Positions 51,501 through 55,938 of a DNA stretch of 64,000 nt are shown here, in pieces. The notes beneath the pieces were generated by a model. It saw nothing but the letters and a program-made list of their open reading frames with translations, had not been told where the DNA came from and did no database searches. Source of the DNA: Sepiola atlantica (Eukaryota; Mollusca; Cephalopoda; Sepiida; Sepiolidae). The first letter of the stretch is position 1, and every line of letters begins with the position of its first letter. The stretch spans positions 19,443,274-19,507,273 of the forward strand of contig OY744537.1 of NCBI GenBank assembly GCA_963556195.1, in the 5' to 3' direction. The position numbers and the translations under genes were made by a program.

Positions 51501-54500
51501 TCTTGTTTTCTTCTCTTTTTTGTTTCTTTCCTCTTTTAATATCTGTTTCTATTTAACCCATAGTTGGGACCCTAACAGGTACTACCACTCCGGGTCAGGG
51601 TGGACCTGGGAGCAATGGTAATTAAGAGGAGGCTCCACATTCCCCAAAGTCCGTAAGCCGGATCTCACCATCGGATGTAGTTTAAGGTCATATCCAGGAC
51701 CGGGAGTAGGGTAGGAAAAATAAAAATAAAAAAGGGGAGGGAGAAAGGGAGAGGGGCTGTTGTTTTTGTTTTTGGTTTTGTAGAACATAATTAAGTTTTA
51801 CAAACAAAAAAAAAAAAACGTCAATGTAGGTGAATTTCGTCTCAGGGAGCCACAGGGCAGCCTGATCTGGTATCACCAGCTATATCAAAAGTATCCTCTC
51901 TTCAACTTCACATGATCTTGTTCAACCAATTAGAGTTTTGCATCTCTCAGCCCTCACCCTTTATATCTAACCTTAACATACAAGGATAATGTCTATTTTG
52001 CTGGGAACAATGTATGCCACATTAATGAGGGGATCAGAAAAACTTTTGGTCAAAACTTTTTATTCAAACAAATAGATGAACCTGTTAAATACCAGCTCCT
52101 CTCCATAATGTAATATTTTTACAAGAATAAACCAATATCTTTACTGTATATCCTGAAAGTTCATTTTTGTTGACCTGTAGCCAATTTATGGCAGAACGTG
52201 TATTTTAATGTCTGATCTGTCTTGTGGTCAGAGAGAAAAGAGACTAATTCTAATTTTTATCCTCTTTTATTTCATGCATGCACTCGTTGCAATTGCGTAA
52301 CTTACATTCACTTTTATGCTTTGTGGAAACTGTTCTTTACAGTTTGTCCATAAGATTTCTTCGATGCCATCGTTATGTAATTCTTGGAGAACTGTTTCCT
52401 TTTGCTCCATGTCACAGAGGTCTGCTTTGTTCAAGATGAGAAGATGTGGACGGGCTCGAAGTAATCCATTAAACTTGGGATTATTTCCTGAAATGGGGAT
52501 CTTTTCATACAGTTAAGGGAAGCAATAAAAACATCGAAAGCGATAAAGTAATCAAAGATTCATAGCATAAAACAAAAAAATCAATTATTATCATCACAAT
52601 TAAAAATTACTATAATTTAACTGAAAATTAGACGAGTTTATTACATGGATGATAAAGGAACTAAAATGAGTATAATCTAAAGTTTACTTTTATATACACA
52701 GCCATGAAAGAAGTAAATAGACACATAATAATCCATGTTTGAATTACCTACTAGACACTATCCTCGAGTGTCTTCGGTCTCTCTGTACAAGGGTTTGTCA
52801 GGATAACCTGACATGAGGATACTTACCCCTACAAGTAAACCCTGACCAAATATTCAAATTACATAGTATCCGCAGCACAAATAAGATCCCCTCGTACGAG
52901 AGATAGTGCATCTTCTCCTTGTGATGTTACCTCAAGTAACACCACGTGCTGGATACTCCACCAGACTAGATGAATTCTTGTCCTGGAATCCGGTAAGACC
53001 TACAGACCACAAGAAAGATATACTATGACATATTGACTGGTCAGTTGGGGAGAGAAGAAATTAGTCTTAACTTTTTTACTAACTCAATGCTTGAGAAATA
53101 AAAGAGAATTTTAATAGAATATTCGGGTATCTATGTATCTCATATAGAGATCAAGTGTTAGCCCCAGGAAGGGGCCCCTTGATTTCTGAGAACTTCGACT
53201 GAAGTAAAATTAAACATTATGGGTTTAAAGCTTCTGCTTCCTTCATCAACGGTCAGCACTCGGAGCCGTACAAAGCAGCAGTAAAAGTTTGAAATATTGA
53301 TATTTTATACTGATTAACATTTTTTATGTGTTCAGATATCAATGTAATCTATCATATATCACCATTAAAGTCTGACAAGAGCCTAAAAACAGGAGTTTCA
53401 GAGTTTCAGAGGAGTCATATTATAAGTTAATATGGAGGTGGACTTAATCAGCATCAAAATCGCTGCAAACCTCGAGAGTACACTTTCCACCGTTAACTGA
53501 GTGATTATCCAATTCATCAGAAAGATAAAATAATCAATATTATCTTGTCTAGGTCATTTAGGACTCTCCGACAGTAGTCTTCATTATTAATAACAATAAA
53601 GGTGTCTATTTACTTCTTTCATGTCTGTATTAGTTGTACCTACTCGGCATTGCCTGGGAGTCTTTACTTTCATTTTTGTTCAACTTTTTTTTTTATTACA
53701 TTACTATTATTTTTTTAAATAGTATTTTGAAAGTTAAATATAATTATTACATTGTTTGGTCACTAAATTATTAATTGGATCAAATTGTTGTAAAACCATA
53801 ACTAATTTTGTTATTGATAAAATTATTTGATGTAAATAGTTTCCAAAACTTTCAATCTTCTAATACATGAGGATTTGTTAAGAATTTTGAAGCCAGTTTA
53901 AATGACTTTCTATTCGACAGTTTAAAAAGATATTTCACCCCAAACAAGGCAGGCCGCCACTGTAGATGTAAAGGGCTACTGAAAATTAGGGTGTAGGTTT
54001 TGGGTGTCATCCTAAGTTGGGAGCTGTGCACCGAGATGTGTGTACATTAGTTTTAAACCTCTGCATGTCGGTACAGTTGGGGAAACAGGGAGCAGGGAAG
54101 GAGTTCCAGAGGCCGGCAGCACGAAGAAAAGAAGCTATTGGAGTAGAAGGCTCTCCGGCATCTGGGGCCCTCCACAGTGAATGGATGGGATTTAGCTGAT
54201 TGTCGGGTTGGTCGAGTGTATTTGCGTCGAGGGGGCAGTAGAGCAGCTAGTTTATCGGAGCACAATCCATTGAAGCATTTGTAAAACAAGCACAAAGATG
54301 CAACATTGCTTATAAAAATAAAAAAATAATATATATATATACATATATATATAAGTTAGGTATGTGTATACAGTAAATAGATAGTAAATAAAAATACATT
54401 GTGTGTTAGAATAACCCGAACCACGATTTTGTTGTCCAAGTAAAACTGTCAAATGACTCAATTATAAAAAACAAAACATCTATCTTCAAATTACAAAGAT

Positions 54501-55938
54501 TTGTGTAAACTCTAAAACAAAGTCAAACCTATCAGTCGAAGTGTTAGATTTATTAGGTTGGTGCAAAAACAATGGCGTTTTCGCACATATGTTATATTTA
54601 TATATGGTTTCTGAATTAATTTATTGATAAATATAGCGCTGTTATAGGTCATTTTAAAACGCCTTTTCGCTCTATCGAATTGTGTTATTCGTTTCCATTT
54701 TTAATCTCTTCATTTATTGTTTTTGCAGGCTTTTCGACAGCATGGGTAAAATTGAAATCAGCACGATATTCTTGTTCCAGTTCAAACTAGGCCGAAAACC
54801 TGCTGAGACAGCTCGTGACATCAATGGTACGTTTGGCCCAGGAACCACTAACAAACATACGGCACAAAGGTGGTTTAAGAAATTTCGCAATGGTGACGAA
54901 AGCCTCGAAGATGAAGACGGTCAAGGCCGGCCGACTGCGAACGAAGATCTGAAAGCCTTAATTGAAGCCGATCCTCGCAAAACCACACGAGAAGTTGCTG
55001 ATGAACTCGAGGTCGACCACTCAACAGTCGTTCGCCATTAGAAGCAAATAGGGAAGTCAAAAAAGCTGGATAAATGGGTGTCGCACGAATTGAATGATAA
55101 TCAAAAAAAATCATTGTTTTGAGGTGTCTTCTACACTCTTGCTGCGCAACAGAAACTGCCCATTTCTCAAGCGAATTGTGACGTGTGATGAGAAGTGGAT
55201 CCTCTATGACAATCGGCGATATTCGGCACAATGGTTGGATGCCGGTGAAGCTCCAAAACACTTCCCGAAGCCGAAATTGCACCAAAAAAAGATTATGGTG
55301 ACTGTTTGGTGGTCTGCGACCGGTCTCATCCATCACAGCTTCTTGAATCCGGCGAAACGATTATGGCGGAGAAGTACTGCCAACAAATTGACGAAATGCA
55401 CCAGAAACTCCAACATATGCGCCCGAGATTGGTCAATATGCATGGACCAATTCTCCTCCATGACAACACTCGCCTACATGTTGCACAACTGACCCTGCAA
55501 AAGCTGAACGAATTGGGCTACGAGACTCTGCCTCATCTGCCATATTCACCGGACCTCTCGCCAACCGATTATCACTTTTTCAAGCATCTCGACAACTTCC
55601 TGCGTGAGAAATGCTTCAAAAGCCGAGATGATGCTGAATCGGCCTTCAATGACTTCATCGCTTCCAGAACTCCGGATTTTTATGATAATGGAATAAGTAA
55701 ACTTGTTTCCCGTTGGCAAAAATGTGTTGATTCTAATGGTTGTTATTTTGATTAATAAAGTTTGGTATAAAACAAGTTATGGTCTTTTGAAGTTGAACGT
55801 AAAAAAACGCCATTGTTTTTGCACCAACCCAATAGTTCTGAAATAAATAACGCATCTTGTAAAGAAAGGATACTCTGGCATCTCGAATTTCAATAACACA
55901 ATCCACTTTTTTCAATCGATTCAACATCTGCTGCATGC
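10272..55938 (-). CDS. MTG1: MTG1 mitochondrial ribosome-assembly GTPase (9 exons, 5' partial)
   Basis: This is a circularly permuted GTPase of the YlqF/MTG1 family. Family members act on the matrix side of the inner mitochondrial membrane in late assembly of the large mitoribosomal subunit. The nine exons join in consistent phase into 288 codons plus TGA (869 nt). The permuted G-motif order is visible: G4 as NKAD in exon 52306-52500, P-loop GVPNIGKSS in 35561-35651, the switch region with GITR in 29138-29199, and G3 as DTPG in 25090-25186. The C-terminal helical domain follows ([31 protein letters not shown]). Human MTG1 has about 334 residues, so roughly 45 N-terminal residues, including the WFPGHM motif and the mitochondrial presequence, are missing here and probably lie beyond 64000. 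All introns are GT-AG. Assignment to MTG1 is from recognised family sequence; exon limits are hand-derived from splice signals. Confidence 0.92.
10744..10792. repeat. (TA)n microsatellite
   Basis: About 24 TA dinucleotides in the last MTG1 intron. Confidence 0.95.
10860..11100 (-). repeat. repeat with hammerhead-like core
   Basis: Same family as 39691-39880 (minus) and 42240-42430 (plus). On the minus strand it carries CCTCTGATGATAAG, an AAGATT/AATCTT hairpin, TGAAAA and the stem AAGCC-TTGGCTT, in the order of a type I hammerhead fold. It lies just upstream of a Penelope reverse-transcriptase fragment, in the opposite orientation. Confidence 0.65.
11276..11545 (+). pseudogene. Penelope-like reverse transcriptase fragment
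   Basis: A 90-codon open stretch contains [20 protein letters not shown], a SLNILNY segment, then [20 protein letters not shown] and [17 protein letters not shown]...P..RLI.PSKS.LG.IS is the N-terminal signature of Penelope-like RTs. It is cut off by a TA microsatellite before the palm. Confidence 0.85.
11543..11580. repeat. (TA)n microsatellite
   Basis: Pure TA run that truncates the Penelope RT fragment. Confidence 0.95.
11640..12365 (+). pseudogene. IS630/Tc1-type transposase relic
   Basis: An N-terminal open part (11651-11842) is followed by frame-hopping similarity: [67 protein letters not shown]. These match the DEKNF..D and TKFP..VMV.GVV...MPPHF..G...N blocks of the IS630-like transposase family. 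A 27-bp tandem duplication (about 12068-12121, aagttgaaacacccacttga type) and several stops show decay. Confidence 0.75.
12365..12650. other. AT-rich, no feature
   Basis: It contains CA and TA microsatellites near 12550-12580; nothing coding. Confidence 0.4.
12655..12775 (-). mobile_element. tRNA-derived SINE-like repeat
   Basis: On the minus strand an A-box-like TGGCCGTATGATTA is followed by GGGGTTCGAACC, a good B box. The spacing (about 75 bp) is slightly long for a tRNA and the acceptor arm does not pair, so a SINE or decayed tRNA is preferred. Confidence 0.5.
12835..12872. repeat. (TA)n microsatellite
   Basis: Pure TA run directly before the next MITE. Confidence 0.95.
12873..13252 (+). 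mobile_element. internally deleted Tc1/IS630-type element
   Basis: Terminal inverted repeats TACAGGGTGATTCATAAGTC and GACTTATGAATCACCCTATA bound 380 bp inside TA repeats. The interior keeps the C-terminus of a transposase, ending [20 protein letters not shown] then FENLL and a stop. This resembles the R....C....G.HFE.LL tail of IS630/mariner-type transposases, so it is a deletion derivative of an autonomous element. Confidence 0.8.
13516..13631 (-). CDS. MTG1: MTG1 exon, C-terminal domain
   Basis: After completing a Gln codon it encodes [20 protein letters not shown] and [18 protein letters not shown], corresponding to the YVxxYGL...D segment. Acceptor ttgtcag, donor gtcagt; it ends in phase 1. 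Confidence 0.88.
13892..14146 (+). repeat. left direct repeat (LTR-like) with CRE
   Basis: Copy of 16119-16390. It contains a perfect CRE palindrome TGACGTCA at 14060-14067 and a half site in tgtgacgtcgcg. Confidence 0.75.
14282..14632. repeat. ~190-bp imperfect tandem duplication
   Basis: 14282-14450 and 14472-14632 share the order gacg...tgtgc.taaaagta, aacaaacgaatttagt, aaacaaaactgaatag, acacacaca. Confidence 0.8.
16119..16390 (+). repeat. right direct repeat (LTR-like) with CRE
   Basis: Copy of 13892-14146, with the CRE palindrome conserved at 16299-16306 and a short extra ggtgcagtcga duplication near its start. Confidence 0.75.
16391..16905. other. no gene seen
   Basis: A 61-codon Arg/Ser-rich frame at 16576-16761 runs into a TA microsatellite and is not convincing. 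Confidence 0.4.
16910..17082 (+). mobile_element. U2 snRNA-headed SINE-like repeat, copy 2
   Basis: The head is gggctaggagcaaagtgtag tatgg and the tail is cagccctcgtggggaggcaa gtaaatag. The central part is rearranged relative to copies 1 and 6. Confidence 0.7.
17083..18899. other. AT-rich intron, hairpin only
   Basis: Apart from the hairpin at 17794-17852 nothing is recognised in this part of the MTG1 intron. Confidence 0.4.
17794..17852. repeat. 25-bp-stem hairpin
   Basis: Arms aataattttttccctgtggt and its near-perfect complement (one mismatch over 25 bp) flank an 8-nt loop ttataata. Confidence 0.9.
18900..19410 (+). repeat. dispersed repeat, paired with 3988-4490
   Basis: About 500-bp match to 3988-4490 in the same orientation, with scattered substitutions and indels. 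It ends about 60 bp before the MTG1 exon at 19470. Confidence 0.8.
19470..19551 (-). CDS. MTG1: MTG1 exon, C-terminal domain
   Basis: It encodes [20 protein letters not shown] followed by NKHKKL, matching the DHLVGEE..YLLYTLNKH region of MTG1. Acceptor tcttag, donor gtaagt; it ends in phase 2 and the split codon becomes Gln. Confidence 0.94.
19980..20320 (+). pseudogene. LINE RT C-terminal relic
   Basis: It reads [20 protein letters not shown] then [15 protein letters not shown], and after stops [34 protein letters not shown] is the conserved region near the end of CR1/Jockey-group LINE ORF2. It is followed by an A-rich tail. Confidence 0.75.
20330..23460. other. AT-rich intron, no gene
   Basis: A GC-richer island at about 20570-21010 has no frame and no repeat I can name. 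The remainder is AT-rich with A and T homopolymers. Confidence 0.4.
23470..23840 (+). repeat. repeat sharing the SINE tail
   Basis: The part cctgacctcgtgtcacatcg then tggggaggcacg resembles the tail of the U2-headed SINEs. The following sequence to 23840 (tcaccacctttattgtaaat, gctaatgtcaatg) resembles 45700-45790. Confidence 0.5.
24110..24485 (+). repeat. dispersed repeat, sister of 32700-33016
   Basis: It shares ggttggacttgtgttttgat and the downstream taaactg-tgttg...gagaatgcttgtgttgcagt with 32860-33016 plus 34792-34815. It contains a 22-base C run at 24376-24397 followed by A9. It preserves the uninterrupted target of the transposon at 33017-34791. Confidence 0.75.
24486..25089. other. 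AT-rich intron, no gene
   Basis: C and T homopolymers near 24858 and 24980; nothing coding before the MTG1 exon. Confidence 0.4.
25090..25186 (-). CDS. MTG1: MTG1 exon with G3 DTPG
   Basis: It encodes 32 residues from [20 protein letters not shown] to MKLALC, plus one base. DTPG is the G3 Walker B-like motif. Acceptor ccaaag, donor gtaagt; it ends in phase 1, and with the next exon gives the codon TCT. Confidence 0.95.
25187..27361. other. MTG1 intron, no gene
   Basis: It includes a short tandem duplication of gaaaaatattttgatattt near 25410-25457. No coding sequence. Confidence 0.4.
27362..27525 (+). mobile_element. U2 snRNA-headed SINE-like repeat, copy 3
   Basis: Head ttaaagtgtagtatgttttc; tail ctgactttgtcactgtggga ggtaggtaaac. 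A further head fragment, ttaaagtgtagtatctgtc, follows at 27548-27567. Confidence 0.6.
28166..28330 (+). mobile_element. U2 snRNA-headed SINE-like repeat, copy 5
   Basis: It contains aaagtgtagtatctgttct, the longest exact U2 match in the window, then gatctggatttctcccagat and the tail cttgcgtcacacc...tgtgaggaggcggtaaat. Confidence 0.7.
28331..29137. other. MTG1 intron, no gene
   Basis: AT-rich sequence without recognisable elements. Confidence 0.4.
29138..29199 (-). CDS. MTG1: MTG1 exon with switch I region
   Basis: It encodes the end of a split Gly codon then [24 protein letters not shown] carries the conserved threonine of the G2/switch region. Acceptor ttttcag, donor gtaagt. It ends in phase 0. 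Confidence 0.94.
29200..30735. other. MTG1 intron, no gene
   Basis: AT-rich. 29850-29945 (gtgttggaacgattaattgg) resembles one end of a hAT-type MITE, with no partner end found. Confidence 0.4.
30740..32400 (-). pseudogene. Jockey/CR1-type LINE ORF2 relic
   Basis: The intact part (31573-31893, minus) reads [20 protein letters not shown], then [20 protein letters not shown] and [14 protein letters not shown], the RT fingers blocks. Beyond a break comes [20 protein letters not shown] (RT motif A), then debris of the YADD region and C-terminus down to about 30750. Upstream, frames to 32400 are degraded. It lies in the MTG1 intron between exons 35561-35651 and 29138-29199, in the same orientation as MTG1. 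Confidence 0.85.
32271..32338. repeat. perfect 32-bp-arm palindrome
   Basis: Left arm 32271-32302 begins taaagacggctttggtttca; the right arm 32307-32338 is its exact complement; the loop is AATG. It lies inside the LINE relic. Confidence 0.95.
32640..33016 (+). repeat. dispersed repeat hosting a transposon
   Basis: Sister of the repeat at 24110-24485. It resumes at 34792 after the transposon (gttacagcactgactgag). Confidence 0.75.
33017..34791 (-). mobile_element. DNA transposon with long inverted repeats, 7-bp TSD
   Basis: Ends are TAGGGGTGGGACGTA and its near complement TACGTCCCACTCCTA-type (right end ...cgtcccactccta). Both sides carry GTTACAG (33010-33016, 34792-34798). About 160 bp near each end (33031-33192 and 34400-34560) are inverted copies at roughly 88% identity; the right end has some 230 bp more between this and the tip, so the left end seems internally deleted. 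The interior encodes one 289-codon frame. The sister repeat at 24465 supplies the empty site. Confidence 0.85.
33511..34380 (-). CDS. orphan transposon ORF, coiled-coil plus Tudor-like tail
   Basis: 289 codons, open from [10 protein letters not shown] to the stop. Residues about 35-130 are rich in Lys, Glu and Ala and look helical/coiled-coil ([38 protein letters not shown]). About 170-210 is very acidic ([24 protein letters not shown]). The end, [20 protein letters not shown] then [16 protein letters not shown], suggests a small Tudor/agenet-like barrel, by pattern only. It resembles tails I associate with transposon proteins in cnidarian and mollusc genomes; no catalytic motif is visible. 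It lies between the inverted repeats of the element, so it is probably a surviving C-terminal part of a transposase or an accessory protein. Confidence 0.6.
   Translation of the reverse strand: MSRMDKLAIHAAACSNRKFTASGIKDDMTLYQTNISSIEKETRAIAKLLDVEEQKWFEVQQEITKVKLAEKRRKAIHSKERSAILLSKCKEHSGPFASVEEVERALKEKQNEKTKKTMLRNELLFRKLICKHDFQENPELYRVNGMSDREMKINLGILLSGDHDEDADEEVLFPDENSILLSCTTDNDNNVSVDTEEDVEILEESDDIPLNEPCVAVWDTPLGRNWYIGMTRKKVDENNYMVEYLECFNRDSARRSWRYPQIDHSMQYAWCLGHEYTPNQVRSRELGNH
34800..35560. other. MTG1 intron, no gene
   Basis: The remainder of the host repeat, then AT-rich sequence up to the P-loop exon. Confidence 0.4.
35561..35651 (-). CDS. MTG1: MTG1 exon with P-loop
   Basis: It encodes 30 residues plus one base, running from [10 protein letters not shown] to VRRTHVQK. 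It holds the Walker A/G1 motif GVPNIGKSS that binds the GTP phosphates. Acceptor tttgcag, donor gtaagg; it ends in phase 1, the split codon becoming Gly. Confidence 0.95.
35939..36027. repeat. hairpin with GAAACGTTGTG motif
   Basis: Arms ttggttgttaatttcacaac (35939 on) and gttgtgaaaataacaaccaa (to 36027) extend inward to gatgtaac/gttacatc. The centre reads cctgaagaaggtcagaa, and the right arm contains gccgaaacgttgtg, a degenerate version of the CTGATGA...GAAACGTTG module. Confidence 0.85.
37441..37566. repeat. 38-bp-arm inverted repeat
   Basis: aagtcaatccactagcagga (37441 on) pairs with tcctgctagtggattgactt (to 37566); the ~50-bp spacer carries ATG trinucleotide repeats. A third partial copy lies at 37418-37439. 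Confidence 0.9.
38282..38520 (+). pseudogene. mariner transposase fragment
   Basis: It reads [20 protein letters not shown] then [20 protein letters not shown] and YEILPH, the central catalytic part of an Hsmar1-type mariner. The second catalytic Asp region (usually HDN) is HGD, and the third-Asp block is frameshifted. Dead fragment without ends. Confidence 0.75.
38787..38845. repeat. hairpin 1 of a tandem pair
   Basis: Perfect 25-bp arms (atgaaaaaatgctgcttaaa type) around a TA-rich 9-nt loop. Confidence 0.95.
38843..38946. repeat. hairpin 2 of a tandem pair
   Basis: Perfect 24-bp arms catttaagcaaacattgtta... and the complement at 38923-38946, overlapping hairpin 1 by three bases. Confidence 0.95.
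38946..39000. repeat. (TA)n microsatellite
   Basis: Nearly pure TA run following the double hairpin. Confidence 0.95.
39801..39853 (-). ncRNA. hammerhead-ribozyme-like fold
   Basis: On the minus strand: TCTCCT, core CTGATGA, stem AAGAT-TTCG-ATCTT, then TGAAAAGCC-TT-GGCTTA and AGGA. UCCU/AGGA could be stem I, AAGAT/ATCTT stem II and AAGCC/GGCTT stem III, leaving CUGAUGA and GAA in the core and a UUA cleavage triplet. The first stem II pair is U-U, which would weaken activity. The inverted copy at 42269-42319 lacks three core bases (CTGATAAG). Confidence 0.45.
40445..41900. repeat. ~0.75-kb tandem duplication
   Basis: 40445-41135 and 41175-41900 are diverged direct copies, sharing tgtatagttatacatctaac, aatcatattaaaatttaggg and tgaaggagtaaccaaggag in order; the offset varies from about 730 to 773 bp. 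Confidence 0.85.
42545..43967. repeat. 1.4-kb palindrome of a C/T-rich repeat
   Basis: Left arm 42545-43000 is the inverted copy of right arm 43492-43936/43967, around a ~490-bp spacer. Both arms end in the CTGATGA...GAAACGTTGATG module and a TA microsatellite. The right copy extends left to 43441. A third, single copy is at 5265-5790. Frames inside are low-complexity Pro/Ser/His and not genes. Confidence 0.85.
43987..44075 (+). mobile_element. tRNA-derived SINE head
   Basis: Consensus A box TGGTGTAGTGG, then AAGGTTCGGGGC as a B-box-like element about 40 bp later. Not a functional tRNA fold. Confidence 0.55.
44473..44529 (-). CDS. MTG1: MTG1 exon, linker
   Basis: It encodes 19 residues, [19 protein letters not shown], matching the linker between G4 and the P-loop in MTG1. 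Acceptor ccttcag, donor gtaaat, phase 0 at both ends. It is isolated by introns of 7.8 and 8.8 kb. Confidence 0.85.
44695..44805 (-). mobile_element. LINE 3' UTR tail
   Basis: Matches 1691-1800 (acatgctggcatgtgttaga cggctttt on the plus strand) with the CATCAT microsatellite end. 3' UTR only. Confidence 0.75.
44835..45300. repeat. direct repeat pair
   Basis: 44840-44985 and 45155-45295 share aaataaattatttatttat, gagyactttcggtgatatac and ttgtcaaaagtataagcatt in order. Confidence 0.85.
45361..45577 (+). mobile_element. solo LTR, 217 bp
   Basis: Starts TGTTGTGACCC and ends CACCATAACA, flanked by a perfect 5-bp ATTAG duplication (45356-45360 and 45578-45582). An AATAAA lies near 45385. No internal region is present. 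Confidence 0.85.
45700..46095 (+). repeat. repeat sharing the SINE tail
   Basis: 45886-46095 ends with cgaccttgtgtcacatttta ccttgtgggaggtagataaatag, the tail of the U2-headed SINEs, but with a different head (tttggggaggagtaagttta). The 45700-45790 part matches 23740-23810. Confidence 0.55.
46158..46456. repeat. 122-bp tandem array interrupted by Gypsy
   Basis: Two full and one partial unit of 122 bp (atgatttggtc at about 46168, 46290 and 46412). The third is split by the retrotransposon and resumes at 50911, ending near 50990. Confidence 0.95.
46457..46683 (+). repeat. 5' LTR
   Basis: Starts TGTTACGTAAAC and ends ATATAAAA directly before the primer-binding site. It contains AATAAA near 46568. 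The end is not the usual CA. Confidence 0.93.
46684..46694 (+). promoter_or_regulatory. primer-binding site, tRNA-Leu type
   Basis: TGGTGTCAGAA is complementary to the 3' end of tRNA-Leu species ending TTCTGACACCA and abuts the 5' LTR. Confidence 0.75.
46751..50614 (+). CDS. Gypsy gag-pol polyprotein, 1287 aa
   Basis: Single uninterrupted frame. Gag occupies about residues 1-215. Two zinc knuckles follow: [20 protein letters not shown] (unusual spacing) and [14 protein letters not shown], about 220-255. The aspartic protease shows [13 protein letters not shown] near 310. Reverse transcriptase has [14 protein letters not shown] near 485, [15 protein letters not shown] and the catalytic pair in SQDDIIIW near 587, instead of the usual Y.DD. 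RNase H has [13 protein letters not shown] near 733. Integrase has the HHCC zinc site [10 protein letters not shown]...CTHC (about 954-990) and a DD35E core with SDNGPEY and NGLVERN (about 1070-1107). There is no chromodomain. Gag and pol are fused without a frameshift, so stoichiometry must be set some other way. Apparently competent. Confidence 0.97.
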   Translation: MEFLPHPKELNFSLDNLGQEWETWKNQFQLFLQATESDKKPEKVKTSILLTCIGTEGRKIYYTFNFENDEEKLNLKKVIEKFDAHCQPRKNLTFLTYQFLTCKQKETQRFDEYVTELRQKANKCEFGDLTERLIKDILICGVNDNMLRERMLREPSLDLQKAIQAGLSAEETKRHSKIMATCETENISTIRNPKKNRLSSKVMFKREDKKPAKTQQWIETCTYCAGSHQKGNCPAYNKNCTNCGKKGHFARICRTKKKKLYNVGHSHNSDHVEQNQFNMDAILKKNVDALQTDKWKVKIRGNETLINFKIDTGSEVNVLPAKIYRTIEPKPKLNKTSIKLTAYNCTQIPTIGSCVIQLQNKNIKVSSHFIVANTNANAVIGAETAEELGLIKRTYEINKTDIEALKEKYKDCYGDIGKLPVTHHITITPDIKPVINPPRNIPFGMKPKLKKELEKMTKMGIIKPVEEPTDWVNSLVIVEKPNGKLRLCLDPRDLNKAIKREHYKLPTAEEIFAEMENPKYFTKLDASNGYWQIPVDEESSKLLIFNSPFGRYSFTRLPYGIHSASEIFQAQVAKIIEGIPGTKNSQDDIIIWSETLEDHIKTLDKVFSQLRKAGLKLNKNKCEFATKQLTYLGHLITDEGIKPDPSKIKAITHMPLPENKKDIQRFLGMTNYLCKFIPEYSEVTTPLRVLLHNDTLWSFDKPQIEAIEKLKRIITSLPVLKFYDPSKEIKITTDASKHGLGAVLQQKHDEKWLPVSYASRSTTSAEQNYCPIELETLSIVFACNKFHQYIYGRKFLIENDHKPLRQIFKKSITKSPPRIQRFILALQKYEFEVIYIPGRESVIADALSRAYISDSEQEISDTEMDKYIHTIIKQYPMSDQKLNIYREETGKDPTLKMLMKYATSTWPEKMEVPPTIAPYMPVRDDISVVKGLVLKGTRIVVPTSLRKEALQKIHTGHLGIEKCITRAKEVVYWPNINNQIKEMVSTCTHCLDHRNRQLSESLIHHEIPVTPWTKVATDIFYLYSKAYVVIIDYTTRYFDIHKLDDCKSSTVINKIKNTFAKFGIPQIVISDNGPEYRSSEFRQFAKDWDFRHITTSPNYPQSNGLVERNIQTIKRTLKKSFESRQDPYLAMLALRTSPLKDKTPSPAQQLMKRTLRTNLPNIMHNKTMKKHEINKKSRELPELKKDDTVRILSQEKWNRKGKVVKKLKEPRSYLIKTEQGNYVRRNRRHILKTKENQKFKIKHDYENILNQENSRKQVVSKTSSENKIIPNSTKKGRLIKCPARYRD
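50661..50683 (+). promoter_or_regulatory. polypurine tract
   Basis: Purine run acaaagaaaa...cggaga directly before the 3' LTR, the expected plus-strand primer. Confidence 0.85.
50684..50910 (+). repeat. 3' LTR
   Basis: 227 bp, identical to the 5' LTR apart from one G/A difference near its end. Confidence 0.95.
51000..52305. other. MTG1 intron, no gene
   Basis: 51430-51720 shares ttatttaatgccgaat with the 122-bp array and is probably a related repeat. No coding sequence. Confidence 0.4.
52306..52500 (-). CDS. MTG1: MTG1 exon with G4 motif
   Basis: It encodes 65 residues beginning [10 protein letters not shown] and containing [11 protein letters not shown], the guanine-specificity G4 motif (NKxD), then ILWTNC, corresponding to the TNC segment of the family. 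It is preceded by aaaag and followed by gtaagt. Phase 0 at both ends. Joined to the upstream exon it gives [11 protein letters not shown], the family consensus order. Confidence 0.95.
52703..53623. mobile_element. TIR element, ~0.92 kb, Tc1-like ends
   Basis: Inverted ends CATGAAAGAAGTAAATAGAC and its complement GTCTATTTACTTCTTTCATG, extending outward as ACAG.CATG. No transposase frame. Probably a non-autonomous TA-target element; superfamily uncertain. Confidence 0.75.
53624..53945. other. no recognised feature
   Basis: AT-rich intron sequence. Confidence 0.4.
53950..54295 (-). pseudogene. CR1/Jockey-type LINE 3' end
   Basis: An 80-codon frame (54053-54295) reads [50 protein letters not shown], matching the conserved ORF2 C-terminus HPF.V..PR.R...YS.SFFP...W..LP. 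It is open only over this piece. Confidence 0.8.
54553..55832 (+). mobile_element. Hsmar1-like mariner, full length, inactive
   Basis: 1280 bp with ~30-bp inverted ends TTAGGTTGGTGCAAAAACAA and TTGGGTTGGTGCAAAAACAA, flanked by TA at 54551-54552 and 55833-55834. Sequence and ends resemble the cecropia/Hsmar1 mariner group (the transposase fused in human SETMAR). It ends 41 bp from the MTG1 exon at 55874-55938. Confidence 0.93.
54742..55755 (+). pseudogene. mariner transposase, one stop and two frameshifts
   Basis: The N-terminal part ([20 protein letters not shown]) has HTH regions, [15 protein letters not shown] and STVVRH, stopped by TAG at 55039-55041. A frameshift near 55105 leads to [25 protein letters not shown] (first Asp) and [10 protein letters not shown] second frameshift near 55345 leads to [23 protein letters not shown] (second Asp) and [17 protein letters not shown] (third Asp, D34D type), ending VDSNGCYFD. 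The catalytic residues remain but the frame is broken. Confidence 0.93.
55874..55938 (-). CDS. MTG1: MTG1 exon (first visible)
   Basis: It encodes 21 full codons, [21 protein letters not shown], preceded by two bases of a split codon (probably Gly). It matches the MTG1/YlqF segment after WFPGHMAKG, ending in the conserved DAR. The acceptor is ttcacag and the donor is gtatcc, a weak but in-phase GT. It ends in phase 0. A mariner copy starts only about 40 bp into the following intron. Confidence 0.9.
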
